The position numbers and the translations under genes were made by a program. Shown here piece after piece: positions 6,469 to 12,433 of a stretch of 12,433 bases of DNA; position 1 is the stretch's first letter, and each line of letters begins with the position of its first letter. The stretch is taken from contig CAJXJM010000035.1 of assembly GCA_913054205.1 (NCBI GenBank), positions 1-12,433 on the forward strand. Reading direction: 5' to 3'. This stretch comes from an uncultured Rhodospirillaceae bacterium. Its GTDB lineage: Bacteria > Pseudomonadota > Alphaproteobacteria > Rhodospirillales > UBA2165. Below the pieces are notes generated by a model. The model made no database searches and was not told where the DNA came from. It saw nothing but the letters and a program-made list of their open reading frames with translations.

Positions 6469-7096
6469 TTACGTTTAATCCCTCGCCCGGTATCGCAACA
6501 CGAAGACCTATTAATTCAAAGACAACATTCGAAGATGGAATGAGATCAACAACGATGCCGCGCATAAAGACCGCGCCGGTGCCAATGCCACCAAAGATAA
6601 TAAGGATGATCAGAGTTTTAATCAGGGTTTTAACAATACCGCCCTTGTTCTCTTCATCTTCCTCGTCATCGGGATCAGGCGTAAAAGCTTCAAGCGGCTC
6701 AGGATCTTCGAGAGCTTCTAAATCTTCAAGGCTGATCTCATTCGGTTCTTCTATCGGAGCTTCGTCGAATGTATCTCCTTCTTCCGTCGCTCCCAGGGCT
6801 GCATCTAGCTCTTCTTCTGATGGCAAGTCCTCTTCCGGAATGGGTTCCGGCGCTGGCGATGGAGAAAGTTCAGGAGCCGGCGGCGGTGTAAATTGAGGCT
6901 GTGGAGCCGGCGCTATCGGCGGTACAGCGAATTGTCCAGGCGACACGTATTGCGGTTGTGGCTGATGAACTGCCTGATACTGATGCCAAGTATGGTTACA
7001 ATTAAAACAACGAACGGCCCGGCCATTCGTTCCAATGTTTACACCATCGACGTTAAATAAGGTCGAACAAGACGGACAAGAAATATACATTGGCAT
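6437..7096 (-). CDS. MJ0042-type zinc-ribbon membrane protein
   Basis: A 219-aa product with four parts. First is an N-terminal zinc ribbon with C7-x2-C10 and C30-x2-C33 (ISCPSCSTLFNVDGVNI and RCFNCNHTW), the MJ0042/zinc_ribbon_5 pattern. Second is a Pro/Gln-rich linker (about 42-86). Third is a strongly acidic stretch (about 87-150). Last is one membrane helix (about 158-178). The frame then stops at TAA right after DPKKEKN, where relatives continue into a DUF3426 domain; that domain lies in the next frame (6172-6468). The architecture resembles alphaproteobacterial zinc-ribbon proteins encoded divergently from ftsE. The role is unknown, and the ribbon would be cytoplasmic and the C-terminal domain periplasmic. 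The start may be ATG 7096 or the next Met, 7090, which gives MYISCPSC and matches relatives; neither has a strong ribosome binding site. Confidence 0.78.
   Translation of the reverse strand: MPMYISCPSCSTLFNVDGVNIGTNGRAVRCFNCNHTWHQYQAVHQPQPQYVSPGQFAVPPIAPAPQPQFTPPPAPELSPSPAPEPIPEEDLPSEEELDAALGATEEGDTFDEAPIEEPNEISLEDLEALEDPEPLEAFTPDPDDEEDEENKGGIVKTLIKTLIILIIFGGIGTGAVFMRGIVVDLIPSSNVVFELIGLRVAIPGEGLNVNAGDPKKEKN
6441..6455 (-). other. A7-G-A7 slippery tract at the frame break
   Basis: On the coding strand the tract reads AAAAAAAGAAAAAAA, the last part of the zero-frame before TAA. The downstream domain is one base on, so skipping one base restores it. This could be loss of one A from either run or gain of two by RNA polymerase slippage, or a +1 ribosomal shift. 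A -1 shift would not restore it: that frame stops within about ten codons. Seven-A runs are long enough for transcriptional slippage, and they are also error-prone in sequencing. Confidence 0.6.
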
Positions 7097-7230
7097 CCAT
7101 TGTCATTACACTATTGATACTTATAGGAAAAAGCTGTTCAGAGCGCAAGCGGCGCTGGACGAAAGGGCAAGTGCCGTGTCATTCTGCACCCGAACCATGA
7201 CCAATCAATCAAAGACGAAAATCTGTATTA
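7097..7230. promoter_or_regulatory. Divergent promoter region, zinc-ribbon gene/ftsE
   Basis: 134 bp separate the divergent starts of the zinc-ribbon gene (leftward) and ftsE (rightward), so both promoters probably lie here. Leftward, the AT-rich stretch around 7110-7125 offers weak -10 candidates such as TATAAG. I see no clear -35/-10 pair or palindromic operator for ftsE, and only a weak purine-rich sequence before its ATG. Assignment is by position, not by motif. Confidence 0.35.
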
Positions 7231-7947
7231 ATGGCTGAAGTTGTCCGATTTGAAAATGTAGGACTCCGCTACGGACTGGGTCCAGAGGTGCTGCAAGACA
7301 TCACCTTCGGCCTCGAAGCCGGCTCGTTCCACTTTCTGATAGGCCCCAGTGGCGCTGGAAAATCGTCCCTATTGCGGCTGATGTATCTCGCTCATCTACC
7401 AACGCGAGGATTGATTTCCTTGTTCGGGCGCGACGTCTCGACGTTGCCGCACGAGCAGCTCCCTAAAATCCGCCGGCGCATTGGTGTGATGTTCCAAGAT
7501 TTTCGATTGCTGCCGCATTTAACGGCCTTCGACAACGTCGCATTGCCGCTCCGAGTTGCCGGAGTGCGCGAATCGGAGATTCGCCGGCATGTCGAAGAAC
7601 TGCTCACTTGGGTCGCTTTGGAGAATCATATGGATGTCCGTCCACCAACGATGTCGGGTGGCCAACAGCAGCGCGTTGCCATCGCCCGGGCGGTGATCGC
7701 GCGGCCAAAAATCCTTTATGCGGATGAGCCAACCGGCAATGTTGATGATCGCATCGCGGCAAGATTGATGCATCTGTTTGAGGAGCTCAACAAACTCGGC
7801 ACGACAGTCATTATTGCAACCCATAACGAAGCGATGGTTAGGGAATTGGGCCGCCCGATATTAAAACTTAATGCCGGGCGTCTCGAAATTATTCCTTCAA
7901 ACGGCACGTCCCTCGAATCTTCTCCTGATGCTGAAGAGGCGGTTTAA
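7231..7947 (+). CDS. ftsE: Cell division ATP-binding protein FtsE
   Basis: ATPase subunit of the FtsEX complex at the septum. Rather than transporting a substrate, it uses ATP hydrolysis to drive conformational signals through FtsX to peptidoglycan hydrolases or their activators, and it contributes to FtsZ-ring function. The 238-aa product is of normal length. Walker A GPSGAGKS is at 38-45 and the Q-loop at Q89 (VMFQDFRLL, the FtsE-type sequence). The ABC signature MSGGQQQR is at 141-148, Walker B ILYADEP at 161-167, and the switch histidine H198 in IATHNE. The residues after the Q-loop and the adjacent ftsX separate it from LolD and MacB relatives. It starts at ATG 7231 and is separated from ftsX by 2 nt. 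The C-terminal tail (about 215-238) is acidic and variable. Confidence 0.95.
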   Translation: MAEVVRFENVGLRYGLGPEVLQDITFGLEAGSFHFLIGPSGAGKSSLLRLMYLAHLPTRGLISLFGRDVSTLPHEQLPKIRRRIGVMFQDFRLLPHLTAFDNVALPLRVAGVRESEIRRHVEELLTWVALENHMDVRPPTMSGGQQQRVAIARAVIARPKILYADEPTGNVDDRIAARLMHLFEELNKLGTTVIIATHNEAMVRELGRPILKLNAGRLEIIPSNGTSLESSPDAEEAV

Positions 7948-7949
7948 AA

Positions 7950-8831
7950 ATGCGTTTTCGCCAATTAAATCTTGCCTTGGAAAAGGACGACACCAACCGC
8001 TTCCTACCCTGGCTCATTGCCTTTATGGTTCTGTTGGCGGCTCTCTCGATTGCCGGAATGCTGATGCTCCACCAGATATCAGGCGTCTTCGAGCACGGCA
8101 TCCAAGACACCATGACCGTTCAGATACCCGCGGGCGAGAACATCGAGGCTGATGAAAAAAATGTCTCAGAAGCTTTGGAGGCGCTCAAAAAAGTGGATGG
8201 AGTGCTGAGTTCAAATAGGATCTCGGCGGGTGAAATAAGCCGGTTACTTAAACCGTGGCTCGGCGAAACAGCAGGCTCAGACGGCCTGCCACTCCCTCAG
8301 ATCATTGACGTTGAAGTAGATCGCAGTTCAAATTTAACAGCCGAAAAACTAAACGACTTCCTATCACCGCTGATACCGGGTGCGACGGTTGATGATCATA
8401 GCGTTTGGCTGACGAGTTTGGTCGACACTTTGCATTCAACCGAGCTGATTGCCTTGTCTGTGGTCTTTCTCATTACGTTGGCGACAATTGGCACTGTCGT
8501 TTTCACCACCCGAACCGGGATGGGCATTCATCGCCAGACAATTGAGGTACTTCATTTTGTCGGTGCTCAAGATGAATTTATCGCTCGTCAATTTGCCACC
8601 CGGGCATTTATCGTCGGATTGCAAGGCGGCATTGTCGGCATTTTGCTCGCGGCACCCATCCTCTATCTGTTTGACTATATTCTTAGAAATTTGGAAGAAG
8701 GCCTATTGCCGAGGGCCAGCCTTGATATCTCGATCTGGATCAGCGTTGGTGTCATCGTCCCCGCCGTTGCCTTAATAGCCATGATGACTGCGCGCTCCAC
8801 CGTGCTAAAGACATTGAAGAAAATGGTGTAG
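7950..8831 (+). CDS. ftsX: Cell division membrane protein FtsX
   Basis: Membrane partner of FtsE, 293 aa. It has the FtsX layout: a short cytoplasmic N-terminus and a first membrane helix at about 20-41. A periplasmic domain spans about 42-165 and would contact a hydrolase activator. Three further helices lie at about 166-187, 219-241 and 258-281, with a short positively charged C-terminus (STVLKTLKKMV). The cytoplasmic loop (TRTGMGIHRQTIEVLHFVGA) has the conserved FtsX pattern that docks on FtsE. AGAGG lies 10 nt before the ATG, within the end of ftsE. The gap to ftsE is 2 nt and to the next gene 3 nt, so the four genes 7231-10216 form one operon. The helix positions are estimated by eye. 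Confidence 0.93.
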   Translation: MRFRQLNLALEKDDTNRFLPWLIAFMVLLAALSIAGMLMLHQISGVFEHGIQDTMTVQIPAGENIEADEKNVSEALEALKKVDGVLSSNRISAGEISRLLKPWLGETAGSDGLPLPQIIDVEVDRSSNLTAEKLNDFLSPLIPGATVDDHSVWLTSLVDTLHSTELIALSVVFLITLATIGTVVFTTRTGMGIHRQTIEVLHFVGAQDEFIARQFATRAFIVGLQGGIVGILLAAPILYLFDYILRNLEEGLLPRASLDISIWISVGVIVPAVALIAMMTARSTVLKTLKKMV

Positions 8832-8834
8832 ACC

Positions 8835-9491
8835 ATGGCTGCTTCGCGCATGATGTTTGGCCCTTCCCGCTCGAAACATCGCCTCCGTCTGTTCGTTGTT
8901 CTGCTCGTCCTCGTTTTGGGAAGCTGGGCCTATGGGCTATTCTCATTTGTCGATTTGATCCCAAAAGACCAAACCAAAATAGAGCGCTCAACCGATGCCA
9001 TCGTTGTCCTCACCGGCGGCAGCGACCGATTGAAAGAAGGCCTGACACTGCTCACCAATCAAAAAGCCAAAAAATTATTTGTATCTGGCGTATATCGCGG
9101 CAATGACGTCAGAAGATTACTCGAGCTTCAGCAACACAATCCGTCCGAGCTTTTATGCTGTATAAGCCTGGGGTATGCCGCGACCAGTACAAAAGGCAAT
9201 GCGACTGAGACCGCCGGTTGGATCGTCGCTCAAAAATATAAATCGATTCGGCTGGTGACGGCTAATTATCATATGCCACGTAGCTTGCTGGAGTTTCATC
9301 ACATTATGCCAGATATTGAGATCGTGCCGCATCCGGTATTTCCGGAGCAGTTTAAGCGGGCTCAATGGTGGTTTTGGCCTGGCTCCGCGGCGTTGATAAT
9401 CAGTGAATACACAAAATATATTGTTGCCACGGCCCAAACAAAACTGGAAAACATACTCCAACCTCAGAAGATTGGATCAACTGCCCCATGA
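8835..9491 (+). CDS. DUF218 (YdcF/ElyC/SanA-like) membrane protein
   Basis: A 218-aa protein with one N-terminal membrane anchor at about 18-36 and a DUF218 domain facing the periplasm. The domain motifs are DAIVVLTGGSDRLKEGL (about 54-70), then KLFVSG, then KGNATETAGWI (about 120-130) and the strongly conserved RLVTANYHMPRSLLEF (about 139-154). These cluster in the DUF218 fold around a proposed ligand pocket. Escherichia coli ElyC and SanA affect envelope integrity and peptidoglycan precursor metabolism; the activity of this member is not known. Its position between ftsX and plsC supports an envelope role. The start at 8835 is 3 nt after the ftsX stop without a clear ribosome binding site, and Met 6 or 7 are alternative starts. 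Its stop overlaps the plsC start (ATGA). Confidence 0.88.
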   Translation: MAASRMMFGPSRSKHRLRLFVVLLVLVLGSWAYGLFSFVDLIPKDQTKIERSTDAIVVLTGGSDRLKEGLTLLTNQKAKKLFVSGVYRGNDVRRLLELQQHNPSELLCCISLGYAATSTKGNATETAGWIVAQKYKSIRLVTANYHMPRSLLEFHHIMPDIEIVPHPVFPEQFKRAQWWFWPGSAALIISEYTKYIVATAQTKLENILQPQKIGSTAP

Positions 9492-10216
9492 TTTTCCTTC
9501 GTTCCGGCCTGTTTAATATATTGTTTTTCGCATGGACCGCGTTCCTCTTGCTGACGCTCTGGCTGGGTATGCTGCTCCCGCCAGCGATATTTAGGTATGG
9601 GCTCAAGTTATGGCCACAGGGGACTTTCGCCCTGATGAAAATTGCGGGCATGTCGTTTGAAGTCCGGGGCCTTGAAAATATTCCCGATAAGCCTGTTGTC
9701 TATGCGGTTAAGCACCAATCGGTTTGGGAGTCCGGCTTTTTTCTGTGGCACCACCAAGATACGGCTTACATTATGAAATCCGAGCTTTTACGCATCCCCT
9801 TTTGGGGCTGGTACATAAAAAAAAGTGCGCAAGTGATTGTCGAGAGAACCGGCGGCGCTGGTGCCATGAGAAGTATGATCCAGAAATGCAAAGCGATCAT
9901 AGAAGACAATCGATCAATTGTGATTTTCCCGGAAGGCACGCGAATGCCATCTGGATCTATAGGCACCTTTCATCCGGGCGTTGCAGCAATTTATACGCAA
10001 ATGGAGGCGACCGTTGTTCCGGTCGCGTTGAATTCAGGTCTCTATTGGCCTCGGCGGAAGTTTCTCAAAAAACCCGGGAACATCGTATTGGAGTTTCTGC
10101 CACCAATTGAACCCGGTATGCGCCGCAAAGAGTTTATGATCGAACTCCAAAACCGCATCAAAACGGCAACCGAAAAACTCGAAAAAGAAGCCGGGTTTGT
10201 CGGAATAAATAAATAG
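9488..10216 (+). CDS. plsC: 1-acyl-sn-glycerol-3-phosphate acyltransferase
   Basis: Acylates lysophosphatidic acid at sn-2 to make phosphatidic acid, the precursor of membrane phospholipids. The product is 242 aa with an N-terminal membrane helix at about 8-31 and a PlsC/LPLAT domain. Motif I is KHQSVWES, an H76-x4-E81 in place of the usual H-x4-D, a version I associate with alphaproteobacterial homologues. FWGWYIKKSAQVIVERTGG at about 105-123 holds the motif II region, and IFPEGTRMPSG at about 146-156 is motif III with the substrate-binding EGTR. A VPVAL-type motif IV follows. The ATG overlaps the previous stop by 4 nt (ATGA), which implies translational coupling. It is the last gene of the ftsE operon, and a hairpin terminator lies about 105 nt beyond its stop. 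Confidence 0.92.
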   Translation: MIFLRSGLFNILFFAWTAFLLLTLWLGMLLPPAIFRYGLKLWPQGTFALMKIAGMSFEVRGLENIPDKPVVYAVKHQSVWESGFFLWHHQDTAYIMKSELLRIPFWGWYIKKSAQVIVERTGGAGAMRSMIQKCKAIIEDNRSIVIFPEGTRMPSGSIGTFHPGVAAIYTQMEATVVPVALNSGLYWPRRKFLKKPGNIVLEFLPPIEPGMRRKEFMIELQNRIKTATEKLEKEAGFVGINK

Positions 10217-10322
10217 CGGTCCAAATCTTGGAGGGAACGGATTTCGAGAAACAAAATATTTCGCCTCAAACCCGCCGAATGCCTGCTTTGCTCCCGTGAA
10301 CGTACATTGTTCCTATAGTATC

Positions 10323-10356
10323 AAAGAGTCCACTTCTAGCCGAGGCGGACTCTTTT
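10323..10356 (+). terminator. Hairpin terminator after plsC
   Basis: The arms AAAGAGTCC (10323-10331) and GGACTCTTT (10347-10355) pair perfectly. After one A-C mismatch the stem continues with CTTC against GAGG and a 5-nt loop (10337-10341). The descending arm ends in TTTT, giving a short T-tract in the rightward direction. It probably ends the ftsE-ftsX-DUF218-plsC transcript before the next gene. Confidence 0.7.
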
Positions 10357-10364
10357 CGTTGGTT

Positions 10365-10380
10365 CCATAAATGTTTATGG
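10365..10380. promoter_or_regulatory. 16-nt palindrome upstream of the GST gene
   Basis: CCATAAA-TG-TTTATGG has 7-bp perfect arms around a 2-nt centre. It sits 36 nt before the GST start, between the upstream terminator and the ribosome binding site GAGGTG (10406-10411). A short AT-rich symmetrical site here fits an operator for a dimeric repressor. The regulator is unknown, and an RNA hairpin in the 5' leader is the alternative. Confidence 0.4.
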
Positions 10381-10416
10381 TGTTTTCAGGAGATTTGGAA
10401 TTTACGAGGTGCCAAA

Positions 10417-11316
10417 ATGCTTGAATTGTACTATTTGGAAGAAGCGGACTCCATTTGCTCAAATCGGGCCGTGATGACATTGGCTGAAAAAGGCATAGAT
10501 GATTGGGTGCCTCATAAAATTGTTTTGATGGATGGCGACCAGTTCACGCCAGAGTACCAAAAGCTCAATCCGAAATCTCAGGTTCCGACACTGATCCATA
10601 ACGGCAAAGCGATAAGAGAGTCTTCAATTATTTGCCGCTACATTGATGGTCTCAAAGAGACACCGGCATTGATCCCGGACGATCCAGTCGAGCGAGCCTA
10701 CATGGATGAATGGATCAAAGATTGCGACGAATCTGGTTATCAGGCAACGGCTTCGATCAACTTTGTCACTAAGTTCCGTCTCGCCGTACCGATAGAGAAA
10801 ATGGAAGCTCGTTGGAAACAGGTGACGGATATTGACCGTATTCATCGACAACAATCCTGCATTCGAGAAGGTCTCGATTCGCTTTATGTCTTACGCGCAG
10901 TCGGTGCTTGGGAACGTATTTTTGCGAAAATGGAAAAAACTCTTTCAGACGGACGTCCATGGATTATGGGTAATGAAATCAGTTTGGTCGAGACGACCCA
11001 TGCTCCCTTTATCAAAGTGCTGGATTTATTGCGTCTGTTGGATCTTTGGTTGGAGGACCGGCCTCATTTACAGGTTTGGTGGGACCGAGTTTCAGCGCGC
11101 GATAGTTATAAGTCGCTTGAGGAATATCCAATCGTTAGCGAGATCGATTGCCCATATCCTGGACTTGGGATCGAGAATGCTAGAACAAACATACCTACGC
11201 GCCCAAGCAAAGCCCATTTGTGTCGATTTAGTACTCTCATTGTTGAACATCCTCTCCAGCACCGGCGGCAGTTCTACCGGCGAAGATTCCATCAATTGGT
11301 AAAAAAGTCAATTTGA
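10417..11316 (+). CDS. Glutathione S-transferase-like protein
   Basis: A 299-aa cytosolic protein. The N-terminal thioredoxin-like domain (about 1-80) has a catalytic-site region ADSICSNRAVMTLAEKG. The cis-proline motif SQVPTL is followed by the glutathione-binding RESSIICRYID. An all-helical GST C-terminal domain (about 90-240) includes the PWIMGNEISLVETTHAPF element that normally reads GxxxSxAD. The usual Asp of that element is replaced by ETTH, and the substrate is unknown. The ribosome binding site GAGGTG lies 5 nt before ATG 10417. After EEYPI (about residue 242) a tail of about 55 residues, rich in Arg, His and Pro, has no GST counterpart that I know. It may be a lineage-specific extension or read-through beyond a lost stop. 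No partner gene is adjacent, and it has its own leader after the plsC terminator. Confidence 0.85.
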   Translation: MLELYYLEEADSICSNRAVMTLAEKGIDDWVPHKIVLMDGDQFTPEYQKLNPKSQVPTLIHNGKAIRESSIICRYIDGLKETPALIPDDPVERAYMDEWIKDCDESGYQATASINFVTKFRLAVPIEKMEARWKQVTDIDRIHRQQSCIREGLDSLYVLRAVGAWERIFAKMEKTLSDGRPWIMGNEISLVETTHAPFIKVLDLLRLLDLWLEDRPHLQVWWDRVSARDSYKSLEEYPIVSEIDCPYPGLGIENARTNIPTRPSKAHLCRFSTLIVEHPLQHRRQFYRRRFHQLVKKSI

Positions 11317-11326
11317 GTTGGAGGAT

Positions 11327-11350
11327 GTCCGCTCAGGGTCACAAGCGGGC
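11327..11350 (+). terminator. Hairpin after the GST gene
   Basis: The arms GTCCGCT (11327-11333) and AGCGGGC (11344-11350) form a 7-bp stem with one G-T pair and a 10-nt loop, CAGGGTCACA. TCTTTT follows at once, so it can serve as an intrinsic terminator 11 nt after the GST stop. The sequence also resembles a short GTCCGCT...GGGTCA..AGCGGAC repeat that I remember from many proteobacterial intergenic regions. Confidence 0.55.
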
Positions 11351-11370
11351 TCTTTTGCATTACCTCGATC

Positions 11371-11399
11371 ATGTCTGCTTCCGGAGGTAGAGCAGACAT
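11371..11399. repeat. Perfect 9-bp inverted repeat
   Basis: ATGTCTGCT (11371-11379) and AGCAGACAT (11391-11399) pair perfectly across an 11-nt loop. It lies 21 nt after the preceding hairpin and resembles it (TGTCCGCT against TGTCTGCT), so the two may be diverged copies of one palindromic repeat unit. No T-tract follows. Confidence 0.5.
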
Positions 11400-11505
11400 T
11401 GTTTGATAAAGTCTAAGTCCTCGATTTCCTTTGTTGTTGCCAAAGATTTCCTTAATCGATCTCTAAAATGACCCAAAATCCGAACCTCCGTCCAATTTGA
11501 CAATG

Positions 11506-11605
11506 TTTTCCACTGATTTTGATCAAAACCTGTCTGTGGAAACTGTGGAAAACCTATTTATCACTTAAATAACAATGAGTTATAGTGGTATAATACTGTG
11601 GATAA
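11506..11605. promoter_or_regulatory. DnaA-box cluster at the nrdJ promoter
   Basis: TGTGGATAA at 11597-11605 is an exact reverse complement of the consensus DnaA box TTATCCACA. Three weaker matches precede it: TTTTCCACT (11506-11514), TGTGGAAAC (11535-11543) and TGTGGAAAA (11544-11552). The last two are adjacent with no gap, and the exact box starts 2 nt after the TATAAT at 11589-11594. DnaA bound there would overlap the expected transcription start. Escherichia coli nrdAB is known to be controlled by DnaA at its promoter; extending this to nrdJ here is inference. Confidence 0.5.
11589..11594 (+). promoter_or_regulatory. -10 box candidate for nrdJ
   Basis: TATAAT is an exact match to the sigma-70 -10 consensus. 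It lies within an imperfect palindrome, AGTGGTATAATACT (11584-11597), 130 nt before the nrdJ ATG. No good -35 hexamer is found 16-18 nt upstream, so the promoter may be weak or activator-dependent. The predicted start, near 11601, would fall on the exact DnaA box. Confidence 0.45.
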
Positions 11606-11724
11606 AAATCGAATTACGGGGGAAACAAAACAAGAACTTTTCTTGACCGTCAGGGTGATTTACCGCTACACTGAGCGCCCAATTTTATTCAACAACACAA
11701 ATCCTGGGTCAGGAAAGCAAAAAA

Positions 11725-12433
11725 ATGGCGCCAATTGCCGCAATTTCCCAACAAATTTGGGACATGAAGTATCGCTTTAAAAGCGCTGACGGAGAAGCAA
11801 TCGACAAAACGATTGATGATACCTTCAGGCGCGTGGCATCTGCTTTGTCTCAGGCAGAAACCTCCCCGGAGGATCATTCTGAAACTTTTTATCAAGCACT
11901 CCATGATTTTCAGTTTTTGCCGGCTGGCCGCATCATGTCTGGTGCCGGAACTGAGCGCGATGTAACACTGTTTAACTGTTTTGTCATGGGAGACATCCCC
12001 GACGACATGTCCGGTATATTTGAGAGCCTCCGCGAGGCAGCGCTGACCATGCAGCAAGGCGGCGGCATTGGGTATGATTTCTCGACCCTCCGGCCTAAAG
12101 GCGCAGCCGTCAAAGGCGTCGGCGCAGATGCTTCCGGCCCACTTTCATTTATGGATGTCTGGGATGCGATGTGCCGGACGATCATGAGTGCCGGCTCCAG
12201 GCGCGGTGCCATGATGGCGGTTATGCGCTGTGATCATCCAGACATAGAAGCTTTCATCGAGGCCAAGCAGGAACCCGGGCGATTGCGGATGTTTAATTTA
12301 TCCGTTCTGGTCAGCGATGATTTTATGCAGGCCGTTAAAGAAGATGCGACATGGGAGCTGATGTTTAATGGCACGGTTTATCGCAGCATGCCGGCCCGCG
12401 AGCTTTGGGAAAAAATCATGCGGGCGACCTATG
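11725..12433 (+). CDS. nrdJ: Class II B12-dependent ribonucleotide reductase, 3' partial
   Basis: Reduces ribonucleotides to deoxyribonucleotides with adenosylcobalamin as radical source, with no oxygen requirement. The first 236 codons are visible and the frame is open to the window edge. The N-terminus (PIAAISQQIWDMKYRF) is typical of the shorter class II enzymes annotated as adenosylcobalamin-dependent ribonucleoside-diphosphate reductase. QFLPAGRIMSGAG is at about 63-75. TLFNCFV at about 81-87 holds the first redox-active cysteine, C85. QGGGIGYDFSTLRPKGA at about 111-127 and MFNLSVLVSDDFM further on are also conserved. ATG 11725 has AGGAAAG 7 nt upstream. A later in-frame Met at 11764 would remove the conserved QQIW segment. 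The radical Cys and the C-terminal Cys pair lie outside the window. Confidence 0.93.
   Translation, partial: MAPIAAISQQIWDMKYRFKSADGEAIDKTIDDTFRRVASALSQAETSPEDHSETFYQALHDFQFLPAGRIMSGAGTERDVTLFNCFVMGDIPDDMSGIFESLREAALTMQQGGGIGYDFSTLRPKGAAVKGVGADASGPLSFMDVWDAMCRTIMSAGSRRGAMMAVMRCDHPDIEAFIEAKQEPGRLRMFNLSVLVSDDFMQAVKEDATWELMFNGTVYRSMPARELWEKIMRATY

Larger units (their letters stand above)
11317..11724. other. 408-bp intergenic region before nrdJ
   Basis: No protein gene is supported here. In order it holds a hairpin (11327-11350), a second hairpin (11371-11399), and a 9-bp direct repeat GATTTCCTT (11423-11431 and 11445-11453). Next come four DnaA-box-like sites (11506-11605), a TATAAT -10 candidate (11589-11594), a small CAAGAA/TTCTTG hairpin (11631-11645), and the nrdJ ribosome binding site AGGAAAG (11711-11717). 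I looked for a cobalamin riboswitch core, because nrdJ needs adenosylcobalamin, and did not find one. Confidence 0.6.

Noticed and set aside
10832..11302. Rightward 156-codon frame inside the GST gene
   Set aside because: It overlaps the well-supported GST frame completely, starts without a ribosome binding site, and shows no recognisable domain.
11566..11597. NrdR box in the nrdJ promoter
   Set aside because: TATAGTGG matches the right half of the ACACWATATATWGTGT consensus, but the left half does not match and no second box lies at helical spacing.
11501..11610. Chromosomal replication origin
   Set aside because: Only one exact DnaA box is present, there is no clear AT-rich unwinding region with ordered boxes, and no origin-associated genes are visible; promoter control is the simpler reading.
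11317..11724. Cobalamin riboswitch before the B12-dependent reductase
   Set aside because: No GCCACTG-type B12 box and no matching set of paired elements could be found in the leader.

Overview
The window looks like ordinary chromosomal DNA of an alphaproteobacterium with moderate GC (roughly 50%). This rests on gene order and family type, not on a marker gene: argH - small LptM-type lipoprotein - lysA - TIGR02302 membrane protein is a familiar alphaproteobacterial run. So is ftsE-ftsX-DUF218-plsC with a divergent MJ0042 zinc-ribbon gene beside it. I see no rRNA, tRNA, CRISPR array, integrase, transposase or phage gene. No clearly undescribed multi-gene system is visible; the odd signals are local.

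Layout. (1) 2-5161, + strand: argH (5' end outside the window), a 49-aa LptM-like lipoprotein, lysA, and an 855-aa TIGR02302/DUF4175 membrane protein starting at TTG. This combines the end of arginine synthesis, the last step of lysine synthesis and two envelope proteins. (2) 5159-5216: a near-perfect GC-rich palindrome separates this run from a convergent SAM-dependent methyltransferase (5227-5784, - strand). (3) 5785-6171: no conventional gene, but two overlapping short - strand ORFs behind a very good ribosome binding site, one short + strand ORF, and a 17-bp perfect palindrome between the divergent starts. (4) 6172-7096, - strand: an MJ0042 zinc-ribbon membrane protein whose C-terminal DUF3426-like part lies in another reading frame. 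The break is exactly at an A7-G-A7 tract. (5) 7231-10216, + strand: a tight envelope operon, ftsE, ftsX, a DUF218 (YdcF/ElyC/SanA-like) protein and plsC, with gaps of 2-3 nt or an ATGA overlap, ended by a terminator hairpin at 10323-10356. (6) 10417-11316: a glutathione S-transferase-like gene preceded by a 16-nt palindrome. (7) 11317-11724: an intergenic region with two hairpin repeats, a TATAAT box and four DnaA-box-like sequences, one a perfect match. (8) 11725 to the window end: the start of a class II (adenosylcobalamin-dependent) ribonucleotide reductase, nrdJ.

How the genes work together: FtsE/FtsX couples cell division to peptidoglycan hydrolysis, while the DUF218 protein and PlsC suggest linked envelope precursor and phospholipid supply. 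LysA feeds lysine synthesis from meso-diaminopimelate, which is also a peptidoglycan precursor. NrdJ supplies dNTPs, and the DnaA-like boxes at its promoter suggest a link to replication. The most informative anomalies are the poly(A) frame break in the zinc-ribbon gene, the small-ORF/palindrome region before the methyltransferase, and the DnaA-box cluster before nrdJ.
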